The notes under the pieces were generated by a model. It was not told the DNA's origin. It searched no databases and saw only the letters and a list, made by a program, of their open reading frames with translations. DNA of 64,000 nucleotides from the NCBI GenBank assembly GCA_963921195.1, contig OY992537.1, positions 203,818,581-203,882,580 of the forward strand, written 5' to 3'. Within the stretch, counting starts at the first letter, position 1; the number at the start of each line of letters is the position of its first letter. Below, piece after piece: positions 21,831-32,739 of the stretch. Made by a program: the position numbers and the translations under genes. This stretch comes from Pegoplata infirma. Lineage: Eukaryota; Arthropoda; Insecta; Diptera; Anthomyiidae.

Positions 21831-22204
21831 TTCAGATGTATATCATCTGGTTCATGTTTAATATTGGCTGTAGGACGGTATTATTGTCATTTTTTGTATA
21901 GCGAAAACATTTTTCTTACGATCTTGAACTTCAGTAATTATTTCTATTCTTTTATGCCTAAAACTTATTTGGTACAAATTTGAAGCCAATCGGATTAAGT
22001 GGCGCCCGGTGATCAAATTTTGGACTAGGGTTATATAGTCGACTATCACTGAGGTGTTTACAATAATCAAAAATATTAGTAAATATTGCACTTAACACTT
22101 TCTAACTTATGAACTTGGCAAAATACATGGAAATACCAATAGCTTCAGTTGTTGTTAAACTCGGCTCTCATTTGAAATTTTTTTCAGAAGAAAGAAATTA
22201 AAAA

Positions 22205-22350
22205 AAAAATAGTCGAAAAAAAGTCGACAAAAGTCGAAAGGAAAAGTCGACTTTTCGACATTTAAAGAACAAAAAATTCGATTTCGACTTTTCGACTTTT
22301 TCATACAAAAATTCGATTAATCGACTTTTCGACTTTTCGACAATAGAACC
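22205..22350. repeat. GTCGACTTTTC tandem repeats
   Basis: Short units AAAAGTCGAC and GTCGACTTTTCGAC in both orientations form a locally self-complementary cluster of about 145 bp. It could be a transposon end; no partner was found. Confidence 0.5.
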
Positions 22351-22384
22351 CTATTTTGGACTTGTTAGATTGTTAGATTTGATG

Positions 22385-22965
22385 AGCAAGGCACGATTAA
22401 AATAAGAAATGCCTGCGAATTTTGTACTGTTGCCCAAAACATTAAATCATGATAATTTTTTGCGGAAGATTTGGGTGTACTTGCCAAAGCAAAGTTTTTT
22501 TAGAAAAAATAATGTTATATTACATTGCTATTCCACGCAAAACAAATTGAAATATCAGTCGAGGGCCCCATTAAAAAACCAAAAGAGCTGTACATTTCGT
22601 AAGTGAGTGATGAAAAAAAAGTTTGATGAAAAAAAAATTTATGCAAAAAAAAGTTGATGGAAAAAAAATTTATAAAAAAAAAAAATTGATAAAAAAAAAA
22701 AAAAAATGAAAAAAAAAAATTTTTTTGTTGAAAAATAATTTTGTTACTTTTTATTCATCAGCTGGTGAAAAACAGCTAAATTCACCACGAGGTGAATTAT
22801 TATCCAAGTTACAAACCCAAGTTATTAAAATTTTTGGTTGTAATAAAATGAAAATAGTAATTCTGGTTTTCTTTCTCGTTAATTGTTAGCTTATCAAACT
22901 GAGGTGGCGTCCTGCAACTTTTTTAAAATTAGACACCAGCCTAAAAACATTATCATGTTAAAAAA
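22385..22965 (-). mobile_element. CATCAA-type Helitron-like element, minus copy
   Basis: Read on the minus strand: AGGCTGGTGTCTAATTTT, GGACGCCACCTCAGTTTG, hairpin TTCACCTCGTGGTGAA (22781-22796), near-palindrome TTCACCAGCTGATGAA (22754-22769), a (TTTTTTTTCATCAA)-like array (22610-22735), then TCACTTACGAAATGTACAGC, TTTAATGGGG and AACTTTGCTTTGGCAAGTAC. This is the same order as the + copy at 57265-58430. Confidence 0.75.
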
Positions 22966-24060
22966 ATTAAAATTGATCAAACGGTTTTCGAGATATTGCT
23001 ATTTGAAATTGACAAAAAATTGCTGTTTTTAAACGTTAAAGAATTTAAAAAAAAAGTCTTAAAATTTCTTTCCCTTGATTCTTTCATAGAGCTTGAGTCA
23101 GACTTTCATTTACAACTAATTTGAGCCAAATCTTGATAAAATTTTGGATGTTTTGAAAAGTTTCCACCAATATTTTGGATTTTTGATAAATGAAAAAACA
23201 ACAAAAATGTCTTGCGATGAATAGTTTTATTTTAGCATGCTTAATATAAATTTCAAAATAATTCTAAAATCGGTCAAGCGGTTTTTGAGATATCCAAAAT
23301 TGAAATTTGTCGAAAATTTTCTAAAAGTGGCGGTTTTTTTATTCGTTCAAGATTAAAAAATTTCTTTCCCTTGATTCTTTCATAGAAATAGAGATTAAAA
23401 GCGGTCAAACGATTTTCGAGATATCGTTATTTGTAATAAGGAAAAAATCTCAAAATTTCCTTCCTTTCAGCCAAATCCAATAATTTTTTCAAAAATTTGA
23501 TCGAAGAGCGCAATCAAATTTTTGAAAAATTTTCACCAATATTTTAGATTTTTAAAAAATAAAAAAATAAAAAAAAAAATATTGTTTGTGTTTTTGAATG
23601 AAGAAGAAAATTGTGTCTTCTAAAGATTAAATTAAATGTGGATTTACCCTAGACCATGGTTTCTATAGCCAATTCTACTTCATCTGTAGAACATTACATT
23701 AAACAGACTAGCCTGCCATGAGATTCGAACCTGTGCTTCATGGTTTGTAAACCGTCGCCTTAACTGATTACGCTATTGTCGGTATACAAACATAAGTTTC
23801 GTAACGTAGTTTGTTAAACTAATAGAAGGTTTGTGTGTAAGATTTGTGTGTGACACACTATTTTTTATTAATTTTATCATGCTGAATATGCATATCAAAA
23901 AATTTCTCAAATCGATCGAGCGGTTTTCGAAATATCGTAAATTGATATTTGTCCAAAAATTTCTAAAAGTGGCCGTTTTTTCCTCCGTTCAAGAAATTTA
24001 AAAAAAAATCACAAAATATGTTTCCTTAATTGGGCTGTAGGCAAAATCGCCCAAAAAGTT
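22966..24060. repeat. CGGTTTTCGAGATATCG repeat region
   Basis: Four or more divergent direct repeats of about 150-300 bp, each with ATCGGTCAAGCGGTTTTTGA GATATC-type wording followed by TTTGTCGAAAATTTCTAAAAGTGG and CCCTTGATTCTTTCATAGA. A SINE (23586-23795) interrupts the third. Non-coding. Confidence 0.6.
23586..23795 (-). mobile_element. tRNA-derived SINE, family A, copy 1
   Basis: On the minus strand: box A TAGCGTAATCAGTTAAGGCG, box B GGTTCGAATCTC, then a ~130-bp body (GCAGGCTAGTCTGTTTAATG; AAACCATGGTCTAGGGTAAA; CACAATTTTCTTCTTCATTC). The body matches 50630-50800 closely, including the 3' end. Confidence 0.8.
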
Positions 24061-24270
24061 TTAGAAAAACGCCCAAATGCAAAATCGCCAAAAAAAAAAT
24101 ATGAAAAATTACCCAAAGAGAAAACTACGAAACTTCTCTCAAAATTAACGAAAAAAAAGCCCTAGAAAGAAATGAAAAATGACTCAAAATAAATTTAAAA
24201 ATATATTTGCTAAAACACATACTTCGCAGAAAATCGCTATTTTACTGATATTTATTTTGAATTTCCATAT
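24050..24270. repeat. AAATCGCCAAAA short repeats
   Basis: Degenerate short units (AAAATCGCCCAAAAAG, GCAAAATCGCCAAAA, AAAATTACCCAAAGAG) over about 200 bp. No other content was recognised. Confidence 0.4.
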
Positions 24271-24274
24271 AAAA

Positions 24275-24405
24275 ATCATATATTAATTAAATCCATCCGG
24301 GAACTAGTAACGTCTTGTTGTTTCGAAACATACCAATACCTCAAGTGGGAATTGAATCTACAGACTTACAGGCTAGCATGCCACCAAATAGAGAGGGCGT
24401 CTAAA
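24275..24405 (-). mobile_element. tRNA-derived SINE, family B, copy 2 (decayed)
   Basis: Decayed box A (TTTGGTGGCATGCTAGCCTG on the minus strand) and box B (GATTCAATTCCC), then TGTTTCGAAACAACAAGACG and ACTAGTTCCCGGATGGATTT, matching the 18440-18595 tail. Confidence 0.55.
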
Positions 24406-24549
24406 CAGAATCGGATACCGAAAGGTATTTAAAAAACTAAAAACATATTTTTTAGAACCAAAATTTTTTTTCGTTTTTTTTTTTGTTTTCAATGCTTTTC
24501 AACAAAAATTAAAAAAAAAAAATAACAAACTTTTTTCAATAATATTCTT

Positions 24550-24610
24550 TTTACTATTTGAAGGTTATCCATTCATTCGGTTAGGTCGAATTTAATTTTT
24601 TTAATTGTTT
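24550..24610 (-). repeat. INE-1-like 5' end relic
   Basis: TATTTGAAGGTTATCCATTC, then ATTCGGTTAGGTCGAATTTA match the 5' hairpin/edge of INE-1-like copies in reverse. About 60 bp only. The following 24611-25125 is AT-rich without recognised content. Confidence 0.45.
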
Positions 24611-25129
24611 TTGCTAAGATCAGCAGAAATCTATAGATTATTCTAAAGAATTTTTCTCATATGTCTAAAAATTTGTCTTTTGTTTAAAAATTATTTAAAG
24701 TATATACTAGCAGTAAATATTTATTGTAGCATATTTAAATCCTTTTAAAAATTTGTCTCAAAAAAATTTACATAAACAATACAACGAAGAATCTGCAAAA
24801 CGTGATTTAGAATGATTTTTTTTGGATTTTCCACAGTAAAACAAAATAGATATTTGTTATTTTATATGAAAACAGTTCTTTATTGTTATCATATTGGTAA
24901 ATCTATTTGTTAACAAATGGTTATTTATGTTGTAACTTATGTTTTTAAACAAAATAAAACATTAATCTTTATAAAATTTTATTTTAAAAAGGAACAGACA
25001 ATCCTTTCGCATGTTTAAGCAAATATTTAAAGAATTAGGGGGGAAGTTATAAGATGAGGAGTTAATTTGAAAAATATTGCAAAAATATAGGAAAAACTCA
25101 GACCGGAAGAAAATTTTTCACAATTTTTT

Positions 25130-28052
25130 TATAGACAAAAGCTTTGTAATATTTTAGAAAAAGATTGACTTTATATATTAGAAAAAGCTTTACCAGCAAA
25201 AGTTTTACTATAGAAAAATTTTCAATTTTTTTCTTTAGACAAAATTTTACATTTCCCTATAGAAAAAGTTTTCCTTTTTCCTTTAGAAACTATAGTCACT
25301 ATTTTCTGTAGAAAAATTTTTAGTTTTTACTTTTTCTTGTAGAAAAGTTTTTGTTGTTTTTGTAGAAAAAGTTTTACTTTTTCATATAGAAAAAGATTTA
25401 CTTTTTCCAATAGAAAAAGCTTTATTTTAAAATAGAAAAAGCTTTATTTTACAATAGAAAAAGTTAGAGTTTTTCTTAAAGAAAAAGTTTGCATTTATTT
25501 TTAGAAAAAGTAAAACTTTTTCTATAGAAAAAAGTGAAACTTTTTCTATAGAAAAATGTGAAACTTTTTCTATAGAAAAAAGTGAAACTTTTTCTATGGA
25601 AAAAACTGAAACTTTTTCTATCAAAAAAACTGAAAGTTTTTCTTTCAAAAAAAAACTGAAACTTTTTCTATCGAAAAAAGTGAAACTTTTTCTATAAAAA
25701 AAAGTGAAACTTTTTGTATAGAAAAAGTTGAAACTTTTTCTATAGAAAAAAGTGAAACTTTTTCTATAGAAAAAAGTGAAACATTTTCTATAGAAAAAAG
25801 TGAAACTTTTTCTATAGAAAAAAGTGAAACTTTTTTTTTTAAAAAACTTTTTCTATAAGAAAAAGAAAAATTTTTCTATTAAAAATTACAACTTTTTCTA
25901 CAAGAAAAAGTTAAACTTTTTCTTTAGAAAAAATTAAAAATTTTTCTATTGGCGAAAGTAAAATTTTTTCTGTAAGAAAAAGTCAAACTTTTTCTATTAT
26001 AGAAAAAGTCAAATTTTTCTATTACAGAAAAAGTCAAACTATTTCTATAAGAAAATATCAAACTTTTTCTTATAGAAAAAGTTTAATTTTTTCTTATAGA
26101 AACAGTCTGACATTTTTTTATATAAAATATTTGATATTTTCTTATAGAAAAGGTCAAACATTTTCTATAGGAAAAGTTAGATATTTTCTTATAGAAATAG
26201 TTTGACTTTTTCTGTAATAGAAAAATTTTACTTTTTCTATAATAAAAAAAGTTTGACTTTTTCTTACAGAAAAAATTTTACTTTTGCCAACAGAAAAATT
26301 TTTACTTTTTCTAAAGAAAAAGTTTAACTTTTTCTTGTAGAAAAAGTTGTAATTTTTAATAGAAAAATTTTCCTTTTTCTTATAGAAAAAGTTTTTTTAA
26401 AAAAAAAAGTTACACTTTTTTCTATAGAAAAAGTTACACTTTTTTCTTTAGAAAAATATTCACTTTTTTCTATAGAAAAAGATTCACTTTTTGCTATAGA
26501 AAAAGATTCACTTTTTTCTATAGAAAAAGTTTCACTTTTTTCTGTAGAAAAAGTTTCACTTTTTTCTAAAGAAAAAGTTTCACTTTTTTCTATAGAAAAA
26601 AATTCACTTTTTTCTATAGAAAAAGTTTCACTTTTTTCTATAGAAAAAGTTTCACTTTTTTCTATAGAAAAAGTTTCACTTTTTTCTATAGAAAAAGTTT
26701 CACTTTTTTCTATAGAAAAAGTTTCACTTTTTTCTATAGAAAAACTTTCACTTTTTTCCATAGAAAAATTTTCACTTTTTTCTAAAGAAAAAGTTTCACT
26801 TTTTTTCTATAGAAAAAGTTTCATTTTTTCTATAGAAAAAGTTTTACTTTTTTCTATAGAAAAAGTTTGACTTTTTTCTATAGAAAAAGTTTCACTTTTT
26901 TTATAGAAAAAGTTTCACTTTTTTCTATAGAAAAAGTTTCACTTTTTTCTATAGAAAAAGTTTCACTTTTTTCTATAGAAAAAGTTTCACTTTTTTCTAT
27001 AAAAAAATTTTAACTTTTTCTTGTAGAAAAAAATGTACTTTTTCTTGTAGAAAAAAATGTACTTTTTCTTATAGAAACAATTTTACTTTTTCTTATAGAA
27101 AAAGTTTGACTTTTTCTAATAGAAAATGTTCCTTTTTTTATTGAAGTTAATTGACTTTTTCTTATAGAAAAAGTTTGACTTTTTCTTATAGAAAAAATTT
27201 GACTTTTTTTTGGAAAAATTTGACTTATTCTTATAAAAAAAGTTTGATTTTCTCTAATAGAAAAGTTTGACTTTTTCTTACAGAAAGATTTTAAATTTTT
27301 CTTATAGAAAAGTTTTCCTGTTTTTTATTGAAAATGTTTGACTTTTTCATATAAAAAAAGTTAAAATTTCTCTAAAGGAAAAAGTGTGACTTTTTCTTAT
27401 AGAAAGTGTTTGAATTTTTCTTAAAGAAAAATTTTAGTTTTTTTTTAAAAAAAAAAAATTACTTTTTCTTTTAGAAAAAGTTTGACTTTTTCTTATAGAA
27501 AAATTTTGTTTTTCTAATAGAAAATGTTTCTTTTCTTAAAGAAAAAGTTTTCCTTTTTCTTATAGAAAAAGTTTTCCTTTTTCTTATAGAAAAAGTTTGA
27601 CTTTTTTATATAGAAAAATGTTGACTTTTTCTTATAGAAAAATATTGACTTTTTTTTTTGTAGAAAAAGTTTGACATTTTTTTACAGAAAAAATTTTAAT
27701 ATTTCTTATAGAAAAAGTTTGACTTTTTCTTATAGAAAAATTTTGTTTTTCTAATAGAAAATGTTTCTTTTCCTAAAGAAAAAGTTTTCCTTTTTCTTAT
27801 GGAAAAAGTTTGACTTTTTTTATATAGAAAAAGTTTGACATTTTCTTACAAAAAAAAATTTAATATTTCTTACAGAAAAAGTTTGACATTTTCTTATAGA
27901 AGAAGTTTGACTTTTTCTTATAGAAGAAGTTTGTCTTTTTTATAGAAAAAATTTCGTATAGGAAAAGTTTGACTTTTTCTTTTAGAAAAAGTTTAAAAGT
28001 TTAAAAAGTTTTAGAAAAACTTTGACTTTTTTTATAGAAAAAGTTTGACTTT
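25130..28052. repeat. 3-kb palindromic minisatellite (AGTTTCACTTTTTTCTATAG)
   Basis: More than 100 degenerate units of about 22-24 bp. Left of about 26127 the units read GTGAAACTTTTTCTATAGAA; right of it they read TTCACTTTTTTCTATAGAAA, the reverse complement. Distinctive variants mirror each other across the axis: TTTCTATTGGCGAAAG near 25945 with TTTTGCCAACAGAAA near 26290; ATTACAACTTTTTCTACAAG near 25885 with its complement near 26350. The arms are therefore true inverted copies for several hundred bp. Each unit also has a palindromic TTTTTCTATAGAAAAA core. The array is split by the insertion at 28053-30280 and resumes at 30285. The S/E/K/F-repeat open frame at 26324-26761 is a by-product. 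Confidence 0.9.
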
Positions 28053-28147
28053 TTATACCCTCCACTCTAGTGATAGAGGGTATATATAAGTTTGTCATTC
28101 CGTTTGTAACACATCGAAATATTGGTCTAGGACCCCATAAAGTATAT

Positions 28148-29076
28148 CGTGAACCTATATTCAAAATATGCCAACTCAAATTTGACGGAAATGAGTTTCC
28201 AATGGCAAATAGCTCCCCTATGTAATACCTATCTGCCATAAAAATTTCAGAGCATAAAAATAATTTGTTGTCGTTTTACATCCATTTTTGTTATTCTGCT
28301 AACTCAAAGTACATATTTTTTTGGTGGAAATAAATGCCAACTCCCATTGTAAATTTCCAAAAATTTTTCAAAAAATTAAAAAAAAAAAATTAGACCACAT
28401 ATCTTATAGCATTTGCCATGCTAAACACGAATCTTGTAAAGATTTTGATATCTAATGACTGGTTCTCGAGATATTGCCATTTTGAAAATATCGGTAAATA
28501 GTGTTTGCAAAAAAAAAAATTGCTTATATTTATGTAACTTTCAAACTATTTATCAGATTGAAACATTATGAATGGGGCAAATAAAGTCAATGATATAAGC
28601 TTTCAAAATAACTGGTTTGGAGTGACCCTATTGCAATACAGCGTGAGTTACAGAGTGCCAAAGTTGACCACCCTGAGATTAAAAGGCTTTTGGAGCTAGT
28701 ACCTTTTAAAAATATGCAAAGATTTTTAATTTTTTGTTCAGTTTTTGCAATTACCGTACTAAGGATAACAAAAACCAAAAAAAAATAAATTTTTAAAATT
28801 TTTCCAAAAAAAATGTATTTTTATTTTCCGACAAAATATGCCAACTCTAAAAAAATATTTGTTTTTTGATATAGTAATAAATGCCATCTCTGAAAAATAT
28901 GCAAACAAGTGCAAAATATGAAAATTTTTGCATAGGTAAAAATTGTTTAGAATATTTAAACCATCTTGTGGAAGGTACATTGTTTATTTTTGCAATAATA
29001 CGCGAAATAACTAGTTTTTTAGCTCTCCTGAACAGTAAGCTTTTTCGAGTTGGCATTTATTGAATATAGTTCGACG
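28148..29076. mobile_element. 929-bp TIR element nested in INE-1-like copy
   Basis: Its ends are inverted over about 30 bp: left CGTGAACCTATATTC..ATGCCAACTC, right GAGTTGGCATTTATTGAATA..TTCGACG. Removing it restores AAAGTATATATATTCATGAT as in other INE-1-like copies, leaving a 4-bp ATAT/TATA duplication. The interior has several ATGCCAACTC-like repeats and no coding frame. Confidence 0.75.
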
Positions 29077-29692
29077 ATATATATTCATGATCCTTGATCG
29101 ATTTTAAGTCGATCTAGCGATGTCCGTCCGTCCGTCCATCCGTCCGTCCGTCTGTCTGTCTGTCCGTTGAAAACAAGCTAACTTTTGAAAGACTTTACGG
29201 AGGCTCCTGAAGTTTGACACATATGTTCTTCATTTACCGGGTCAGGTTGGTATTGCAATCCAGCGAAATCGGTCCAGTGGTTCAAAAGTTATGAGCAAAA
29301 TAGTAAATTTCGGGAAGGGTATTTTTCGAATTTACAAGATTAAAACCACTATAACTTTCGAAAAACAATTCTGAGGGGACTGAAGCTTAGCATATATATT
29401 TGTTGTTCCCCAAGGCTGTTTGGTTTTGAATTTCAGAAAAATCGGTTCAGTGGTTCAGAAGTTATAAGCTCTGCACTGAATTTCAGATTTGTTTCACCTT
29501 AAACTGTTGAAAACTCGTTAAACAAGTTTTAATAGCATGGTGAAATACCAGTTTTGTAAAACTTGTTGTTGTTTGTTTTCTTGTCGTGGGGTGCAGTTTA
29601 GTTGTTAGACAAGTAAATATTTGTTATTGTTAGTGTAACTGTATGTAACGGGAAAAAATCAAATAAAGTATGTGTATGATTGAATGCTATGG

Positions 29693-29815
29693 CCTAATTT
29701 TGTAAAACGCAACGTGCCGCGTTGTCAAAATTTCAATTCAATTTGTTGTTGTTACAAAAACAAATTACACAGAAATTTTGACAACGCGGCGCGTTGCGTT
29801 TTACAAAATTAGGGG
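29693..29815. repeat. 123-bp hairpin (AAAACGCAACG arms)
   Basis: Arms of about 41 bp, CCTAATTTTGTAAAACGCAA..GTTGTCAAAATTT at 29693-29733 and its near-exact complement at 29775-29815, are separated by a 41-bp loop. It lies within the nested part of the INE-1-like copy. Arm mismatches are few (GTGCCGCG against CGCGGCGCG). Confidence 0.75.
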
Positions 29816-30284
29816 GTTAATTTGTTTTCGGTTTTTAAAGAAAAGGATGGTAATATAAAAAGAGGAAAATATGTGAAATAGTTTTTTTTTTGTATTACAA
29901 ATATGTAGGTATAAAACAACAAAAATATTTTACAAAGTAATTTGTTACTCAAAGAATTTGTACACTAAAATAAATTTACATTAAAAAAAAAATTTACACT
30001 CAAAAAAAATGTTACACTCAAAAAAAAAATTTACACATAATTATTTTTTTTTAATGAAATGGCAGACTCAAAAAAATGTTGACAGTCAAAAAAATTTTAC
30101 ACTCAAAAAAATTTGATTGATTAAAAGAAAGTTTGACTCAAAATAATATACATACATATTTCTAATAAAAAATTTGTAATGCAATTTTTTTAAATTTTTT
30201 TTAGAAAATTACTATCAGATAACATTGTGGAGGGTATTCATAGATTCGACCAAGTCGAATTAAATTTTTCTACTTGTTCTTTTT

Positions 30285-30535
30285 TTTTTTTTGAAAAAGT
30301 TTGACTTTTTCTTTTAGAAAAAGTTTGTCTTTTTCTTATAGAAAAAGTGTGACTTTTTCTTATAGAAAAATTTTGACATTTTTCTTAGAGAAAAAATTTA
30401 CATTTTCTTATAGAAAAAGTTTGACTTTTTCTTACAGAAAAAATTCACATTTTCTTATTGGAAAAGTTTGAATTTTGCTTATTATAGAAATGTTTTCTTA
30501 TAAAAAATTTTTATTTTTGTTTTACTTATTTCGAA
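30285..30535. repeat. Continuation of CTATAG minisatellite
   Basis: Units of AGTTTGACTTTTTCTTATAG type continue the 25130-28052 array after the INE-1-like insertion. They end about 85 bp before DIP exon C. Confidence 0.8.
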
Positions 30536-30619
30536 GATATTTAAAATAAGTGCCTCTTTAATAAAAAAATATTTAAATATATTCGAAATCATTTATTTTG
30601 TATTTATTTTCTTTTACAG

Positions 30620-30827
30620 ATAGCGTGGTTACGTGTTGATACCCAAACAATTTTAACAATACAAAATCATGTTATTACAAAAAATCATCGTATGAGCATA
30701 ACTCACGCAGAAAAACGTGCTTGGATCCTTAGAATACGAGATGTCAAAGAATCGGATAAAGGATGGTATATGTGTCAAATCAATACGGATCCCATGAAAA
30801 GTCAAGTGGGTTACTTGGATGTGGTGG
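30620..30827 (+). CDS. DIP family Ig protein, Ig domain 1 second half (exon C)
   Basis: The acceptor is TTTTCTTTTACAG. 69 codons then read IAWLRVDTQTILTIQNHVIT, KNHRMSITHAEKRAWILRIR and DVKESDKGWYMCQINTDPMK..YLDVV; the donor GTGG|GTAAGT leaves phase 1. The Trp of IAW is the invariant core residue, WILRIRDVKESDKGWYMC is the strand E-F region with the tyrosine-corner DxGWYxC and the second disulfide cysteine, and INTDPMKSQ is the signature of DIP/lachesin-type Ig1. The predicted product is a neuronal GPI-anchored or secreted adhesion protein with three Ig domains; domains 2 and 3 must be encoded downstream of this window, because no exon with a matching acceptor phase and a PPDI-type start was seen to 64000. 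Confidence 0.95.
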
Positions 30828-30879
30828 GTAAGTTAAAAAAAAAGAAGAAAATTGAAAAAAGAGAAAGTTTTATTAGCCA

Positions 30880-32155
30880 TTCAAAGTAGGTGCAGTAAAT
30901 CGTTAGACTTGATTTCTATTAATGAACTCCAAAACCAACTCAACATATGGCAATATTTTTTTGCATTTAGAGAGTTAATTAAAACAAATCCAATTTAAAT
31001 TATATAGTTATTAAAATATTCATTGTATTTGTTTAGCACTGTTTCATAAAAAATAATGACAATAATAACAAATACACACAATTAATTGCAATATTTACAT
31101 TTAATATAATATTTTTATTATATTTATTTACCAAAAAAAACACACTATTTGTCATTTATGTCAACTATGTTAAAATAAAAACATTTGCATATAAAACATT
31201 ATATTTTTTTTTTATATTATTTTTTTAATTTATAAATTTTTCCCCTATTTTGTTTTTCTGCTTTAAGGTCATATTTGTACTTATTTGGTTTTTTTCCATA
31301 GTCAAGTGAGAAAAAAGTACGTGAATTCATGCAAAATTGCTTTAAAATAATACAAAAACTTTTTTCGTTCTTTTTTGAATGTTAAAAAAATATTTTGTAT
31401 GACTGCACTTATGTTGTTAAATATTTAAATTTACAAAATAAAAATAAAGAGAAAAAAAACAGGAACAGCAACTCCAGAGAAATGTACTATAAATATAATA
31501 AAGTAGTTCAGATACAATGATAGTTTTTGACAGTGGATTGATCACTATTTTATTTACATTTAAAAATTATTTACTTAAATAGTTTTTTTTTATTATTTTT
31601 CTTTACATTACCGCCAAAAGATTAGAAAAATTTACAAAAATTTTCTTGTCTCGAGATTCCTTTTCAAAAGCTGCTGCCAGTTTAGCAAAATTTCTGCTGG
31701 GAAATGTTATTATAATAATAAGCAGAAAACTGTAGCGATTTATTATAAATACCATCAAAGAAGACGTATGAGTGATATTTTAATTATTTTCATTATTTTA
31801 ATATTAATCATACGCACTGAAAATTGTCAAGATATTTTAGCACGAAAAGTTGGCGACAAATAACAAATCTATACAAAAAAATTAAATCCGAGAAAGAAAG
31901 TTTTTGGCAGCAGAGGAATTTATGTCGAGTTTCTTTAAAGTAAAGAAATATTTATCATTAAAGTTAAATTTAATGAAAAGTTTCATAGAACTAATAAAAA
32001 TGTTCAGCGAAAATATAAATTGCATGTTATGAACATCTTCATAACGTGATGTAAATCGGATCTTAATTTTGAACATTATATTGATTTTTTTTTGAAAATT
32101 CGCTTTTTCAAAAAAAAATTCTAATTAAAAGAGAACTATTTTTAGTAGGTTTTTT
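30880..32155. other. AT-rich intron sequence after exon C
   Basis: Very AT-rich, without recognised element ends except the ~50-bp hairpin at 31764-31815. No exon candidate. Confidence 0.5.
31764..31815. repeat. ~50-bp hairpin, copy 3
   Basis: CGTATGAGTGATATTTTAAT pairs with ATATTAATCATACG. The outer sequence on the right (CACTGAAAATTGTCAAG), read in complement, resembles the TTTCAAGAAATCACAGTG flank of copies 1 and 2. Confidence 0.6.
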
Positions 32156-32159
32156 TTTT

Positions 32160-32700
32160 ATAAGTACAGAACGAGTTCGGGCTCAAGTTGAAAAAATGCA
32201 GAATTTCTAAAAATTATAGACATTTCTGGTTTTCCCATACCGGTTTCAAACTCTCCAGTTAGTGTATTCATCAGTAGGATTTAAATGTCGGTTTGTCTTG
32301 TTAATGGAAATTGTTTTAAATATATTTGAATATTTATAGTTTCTACAAAATAACTTACCTCATACTTTCTTTCAACTTTTTTGTCTCTTATATTAGAATT
32401 GAAGGAATTTGCATTTTCTGTTTCGGAGACGTGCCTAATGGCGACATATTTTGTCAGTAATTTTGTTAGTGTTTTTTCTGTAAGTACAGATTGAGCTCGG
32501 GCTCTAATTATATTTGTTATAAGGGTTCAAGTTGAAAAAATTTAGAGGAAAAATTTAATTTGTAGAAATTATAGACATTTCTCGTATTCCCATACCGCTT
32601 TCAAATACTTCAGTTAGTGTTGTCATCAGAAGAATTTTAAATGTCGGTTTATCTTGTTAATTGAAATTGTATGTAAATATTTATAATTTCTACAGAATAA
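32160..32700 (+). repeat. Direct duplication, ~315-bp spacing
   Basis: Two homologous blocks, about 32160-32350 and 32478-32700, share AAGTACAGA..GAG.TCGGGCTC, TTCAAGTTGAAAAAAT, TAGACATTTCT, CCCATACCG.TTTCAAA, AGTTAGTGT and AAATGTCGGTTT.TCTTGTTAAT. Non-coding; no terminal inverted repeats seen. Confidence 0.7.
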
Positions 32701-32739
32701 ATTTTAACAGTTTCCAACACTACATTTCTATTTTTATAT

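Larger units (their letters stand above)
28053..30280 (-). mobile_element. INE-1-like Helentron, long copy with nested insertions
   Basis: The 3' hairpin TATACCCTCCACTCTAGTGATAGAGGGTATA is at the left. The 5' hairpin/edge (GATTCGACCAAGTCGAAT, TTTTTCTACTTGTT) is near 30240-30277. Both outer sides are the same minisatellite, so the element inserted into that array. The (GTCC)n microsatellite spans 29125-29167, and two internal TCAAAAGTTATGAGC / TCAGAAGTTATAAGC blocks mark the long subfamily. Insertions sit at 28148-29076 and around 29570-29860. Confidence 0.75.

Noticed and set aside
23700..23790. Possible tRNA gene on the minus strand.
   Set aside because: Box A and B are present, but the downstream body is shared with 50630-50800; SINE family A.
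26324..26761. 145-codon frame with perfect-looking S-E-K-S-E-T-F repeats.
   Set aside because: It is the translation of the CTATAG minisatellite; unit length happens to keep the frame, and there is no start context, splice signal or domain.
25130..28052. CRISPR-like regular repeats.
   Set aside because: Units are contiguous and degenerate without unique spacers, and the DNA is from an insect nucleus.
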